Source: JAUXLW01 sp964195005 (GTDB lineage Bacteria > Actinomycetota > Acidimicrobiia > Spongiisociales > SHLN01). From it: DNA of 9,423 nt. The stretch is from NCBI GenBank assembly GCA_964195005.1, contig CAXMOO010000212.1, positions 1 through 9,423 on the forward strand, read 5' to 3'. Below the pieces are notes generated by a model. It ran no database searches, was not told the DNA's origin, and saw only the letters and a program-made list of their open reading frames with translations. The position numbers were made by a program, and so were the translations under genes. This document shows, in pieces, positions 5,165-9,423 of the stretch; the stretch's first letter is position 1, and the number at the start of each line of letters is the position of its first letter.

Positions 5165-5977
5165 TCAGCCGCTCATGAGCAGAGTGAAAGTGAACGATCC
5201 AATCGGTTGTGGTCCCACGATCTGACCCGACTCGTCGGTGATCACGGAAATCGGTTCGGGTGGGTCGTTCTGTGGACCCCCGGGGGCAAATCGCTCCTGC
5301 TCCGTACGGGTCCCGCCGTCGTAGGGCGTGAGAAGAACGACAACCTCTTGTCGCCACCGTCCGTCCTCGAGTAAAGCGAGGCTGTCTACGCCGACGAACC
5401 AGTCGGGGCTCGGTCCGATCATGCTCGCCAGAGTGATGTAGGGATAGGCGGGATCAATGTCGAATTCGAGGATGGTCTCACCGCAATTGTCTGAGCTAGT
5501 GGAGGCCGCGCAGAACCACCATTGCCAGGTGAGGGTCGAGTCGATCCCACCGGCGGCCGCTATCTCGTCGAGGAGAATGTTGGTCCGTCCGGTCTCGGCC
5601 ATCTCGGTGACCCCGGGGCTAGCGGGCTCGCCCAGCGACCACAGAGTCACCTCGTCTTTGTGGGTGGCTCCTGCCAACCAGGATAGATGGGCGTTTCCGG
5701 GGACCCCTCCTGGCTGGGTCTCCGCGCTCCAGGTGTTCTTGACTACAAGCCGATAACGAGCCGGCTCCGGGGGAATAGTTGTGGTCGTCGTCGGAGGCGC
5801 CACTGTGGTGGATGTGGTGGTGGACGGAGCCCTGGTGGTCGTGGTGGTGGAGCTTGGCGCCGTCGCAGTGGTGGCCGGGGCGGTCTCGCTGGTGGATCCG
5901 CCGCATCCGGCGGCTGTTATCGCGAGGCCTCCCAGCAACCCCAACACTCTGAACCTCCAGCGACGTGCCCTGTGCAT
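5165..5977 (-). CDS. Spondin-domain lipoprotein
   Basis: A 270-residue secreted lipoprotein. The start MHRARRWRFR gives a basic n-region, a hydrophobic segment at about 11-22 and a lipobox-like AAGC with the lipidated cysteine at position 25. Residues 30-70 are a Thr/Pro/Ser-rich linker, typical of surface proteins that cross a cell wall. Residues about 74-268 resemble the spondin N-terminal domain (Spond_N): ATHKDEVTLWSLGEPASPGV, MAETGRTNILLDEI, then YPYITLASMIGPSPDWFVGV and LLTPYDGGT. Cys156 and Cys165 could form a disulfide. In animals this domain occurs in F-spondin and binds extracellular matrix; bacterial members are poorly understood. A longer reading frame up to 6082 exists but places the signal sequence internally, so the ATG at 5977 is preferred. 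No Shine-Dalgarno sequence is present. The family call is by eye; the lipoprotein call is firmer. Confidence 0.85.
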   Translation of the reverse strand: MHRARRWRFRVLGLLGGLAITAAGCGGSTSETAPATTATAPSSTTTTTRAPSTTTSTTVAPPTTTTTIPPEPARYRLVVKNTWSAETQPGGVPGNAHLSWLAGATHKDEVTLWSLGEPASPGVTEMAETGRTNILLDEIAAAGGIDSTLTWQWWFCAASTSSDNCGETILEFDIDPAYPYITLASMIGPSPDWFVGVDSLALLEDGRWRQEVVVLLTPYDGGTRTEQERFAPGGPQNDPPEPISVITDESGQIVGPQPIGSFTFTLLMSG

Positions 5978-5983
5978 CCAACC

Positions 5984-5989
5984 ATCGTA
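5984..5989 (-). promoter_or_regulatory. Candidate -10 box for a leaderless lipoprotein transcript
   Basis: On the minus strand TACGAT lies 6 nt before the ATG at 5977, the distance at which transcription would begin at or next to the start codon. The gene lacks a Shine-Dalgarno sequence, which agrees with leaderless translation, common in actinobacteria. No convincing -35 box is seen. Confidence 0.4.
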
Positions 5990-6014
5990 TGACCCGCGGA
6001 GCAATAGCCGGGGA

Positions 6015-6020
6015 TAGCCT
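6015..6020 (+). promoter_or_regulatory. Candidate -10 box for a leaderless acetyltransferase transcript
   Basis: TAGCCT fits the TANNNT pattern and ends 7 nt before the ATG at 6028, which also lacks a Shine-Dalgarno sequence. An overlapping TAGATT at 6020-6025 is too close to the start codon. The box lies 25 nt from the divergent candidate serving the lipoprotein gene. Confidence 0.35.
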
Positions 6021-6027
6021 AGATTCC

Positions 6028-6585
6028 ATGGTGCTGAGCATCGTGCCTGCGACGGACGAGAACTTTGCCGACCTGGAATCACTCTTCGGGCCCAGCGGTG
6101 CTTATTCGGGCTGTTGGTGCATGTGGAATCGGCAGACCAACACCGAATTTGGAGAGAACGTCTACGAGCCCAACAGGCGGGCGCTCAAGAAGCTGATTGC
6201 CGACGGCCGTGAGTACGGATTGCTGGCATATGCGGACGGCCGCCCCGTCGGGTGGGCAGCCCTGGCGCCGAGAGCGGAGTACTCGCGGCTCCAGCGTTCA
6301 CCCGTGAACAAGCCTGTCGACAACAAAGAGGTCTGGTCCGTCACCTGCTTCGTCGTGGATAAACACCATCGGGGACGAGGCGTTGCCGGCGCTCTCCTGG
6401 CAGCCGCGGTCACGCGTGCCCGCCAGGCGGGTGCCACCACTCTGGAGGGTTACCCGGTTGCGCCAGAGGCCGAGATGGCCGACACCGAGGTCTGGCATGG
6501 GGTGGAGTCCATGTTCCAACTCGCCGGCTTCACCGAGGTGGCCCGTCGGAAGCCGCGGCGACCCATTTATCGCCTTGATCTGTGA
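6028..6585 (+). CDS. GNAT-family N-acetyltransferase
   Basis: A 185-residue protein with the fold signature of acetyl-CoA-dependent GNAT enzymes. An N-terminal part holds SGCWCMWNRQ (27-36), a Cys/Trp-rich segment recalling a subgroup of uncharacterised acetyltransferases. Beta-strand/motif A follows at about 103-125 (VWSVTCFVVDKHHRGRGVAG), with the pyrophosphate-binding R-x-x-G-x-A at Arg115-Gly118-Ala120. The conserved tail (SMFQLAGFTEVARR) is at about 161-174. The acceptor substrate is unknown. The ATG at 6028 is chosen because the family's N-terminus begins near there; an in-frame ATG at 5965 would overlap the divergent lipoprotein gene. It shares a 50-nt divergent intergenic region with that gene. 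Confidence 0.88.
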   Translation: MVLSIVPATDENFADLESLFGPSGAYSGCWCMWNRQTNTEFGENVYEPNRRALKKLIADGREYGLLAYADGRPVGWAALAPRAEYSRLQRSPVNKPVDNKEVWSVTCFVVDKHHRGRGVAGALLAAAVTRARQAGATTLEGYPVAPEAEMADTEVWHGVESMFQLAGFTEVARRKPRRPIYRLDL

Positions 6586-6593
6586 GCTTTACG

Positions 6594-6609
6594 AGCACTA
6601 GCTAGTGCT
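6594..6609 (+). repeat. Perfect 16-bp palindrome upstream of the rpoB promoter
   Basis: AGCACTAGCTAGTGCT is fully self-complementary. It starts 9 bases after the acetyltransferase stop and its last base is the first base of a -35 box (TTGACC). No T-tract follows, so it is a poor intrinsic terminator; an operator for a dimeric regulator is an alternative. Confidence 0.6.
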
Positions 6610-6637
6610 TGACCGAATCGACGCTCCCCTGTATGTT
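6609..6637 (+). promoter_or_regulatory. Candidate sigma-70-type promoter P1 for rpoB
   Basis: TTGACC (6609-6614, five of six consensus bases) is followed after exactly 17 nt by TATGTT (6632-6637, four of six). Transcription would start near 6644, giving a leader of about 110 nt before rpoB. This is the best promoter match in the window and sits where one is needed, because rpoB is cut off from rplL by a gene on the other strand. Confidence 0.6.
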
Positions 6638-6683
6638 GCACAGTGGACAACGTAGAGGCCCCTTAGCAGGTGGCTTGAAAAAC

Positions 6684-6711
6684 TTGCGTAACTACCGCCG
6701 CGTGGTAGTAT
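6684..6711 (+). promoter_or_regulatory. Candidate second promoter P2 for rpoB
   Basis: TTGCGT (6684-6689) and TAGTAT (6706-6711) are separated by 16 nt. The -10 box is good and the -35 box weak. It would start transcription near 6718, about 36 nt before rpoB. Confidence 0.35.
6691..6709 (+). repeat. Inverted repeat overlapping the P2 -10 box
   Basis: ACTACC (6691-6696) is the exact reverse complement of GGTAGT (6704-6709), with a 7-base spacer. The right arm overlaps the TAGTAT box. It could be an operator or a small hairpin in the P1 transcript leader; nothing in the sequence decides between them. Confidence 0.45.
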
Positions 6712-6753
6712 TCCCGTTCGCCGTCCCATGCCGTCCTTGAGGAGGAATCGCCC

Positions 6754-9423
<2,670 letters not shown>

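Noticed and set aside
5457..6017. Plus-strand open frames opposite the lipoprotein gene, including a Val/Gly-rich one
   Set aside because: They are antisense to the Thr/Pro linker and spondin-like domain; no start signals or domain features are seen.

Overview
The window (about 60% GC by eye) is chromosomal DNA from a member of the Actinomycetota. The RpoB Rif region and its surroundings (SRERAGFEVRDVHPSHYGR), the long acidic N-terminal extension of NusG, a TTG start on rpoB and likely leaderless genes all point that way. A deep lineage such as Acidimicrobiia is my guess, but the sequence alone does not settle the class.

Layout. Positions 1-4182 are the translation/transcription core cluster, all on the + strand: tRNA-Trp, secE, nusG, rplK (L11), rplA (L1), an L10-type leader with an attenuator, rplJ (L10) and rplL (L7/L12). 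Spacing is tight from the tRNA onward: 12 nt from tRNA to secE, and secE and nusG abut or overlap. The one large gap in this cluster, 198 nt between rplA and rplJ, holds a short heptamer repeat and a structured leader. Positions 4183-6585 are an accessory insert between rplL and rpoB: a DMT/EamA-family permease (+), a spondin-domain lipoprotein (-), and a GNAT acetyltransferase (+) divergent from it. Positions 6586-6753 are a promoter/leader region for rpoB, and 6754-9423 is the 5' part of rpoB (890 codons), which runs off the right edge. No stretch longer than 300 bases lacks a gene.

How the genes work together. SecE is part of the SecYEG translocon. NusG binds RNA polymerase and couples it to ribosomes. 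L11, L1, L10 and L12 form the two flexible stalks of the 50S subunit. RpoB is the catalytic beta subunit of RNA polymerase. The leader before rplJ has the features expected for L10 autoregulation of the stalk proteins. Because rpoB is separated from rplL by three unrelated genes, one of them on the opposite strand, it should depend mainly on its own promoter, and a good sigma-70-type candidate is present.

Most distinctive features. Two proteins of the cluster carry long acidic, low-complexity extensions built from internal repeats: about 175 residues at the N-terminus of NusG and about 117 residues at the C-terminus of L10. The L10 tail includes a 42-bp tandem repeat whose two adjacent copies differ at one base, which suggests recent expansion. 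I see no phage, transposon, CRISPR, toxin-antitoxin or evident new defence system. The window is mostly conserved housekeeping DNA with some unusual details.
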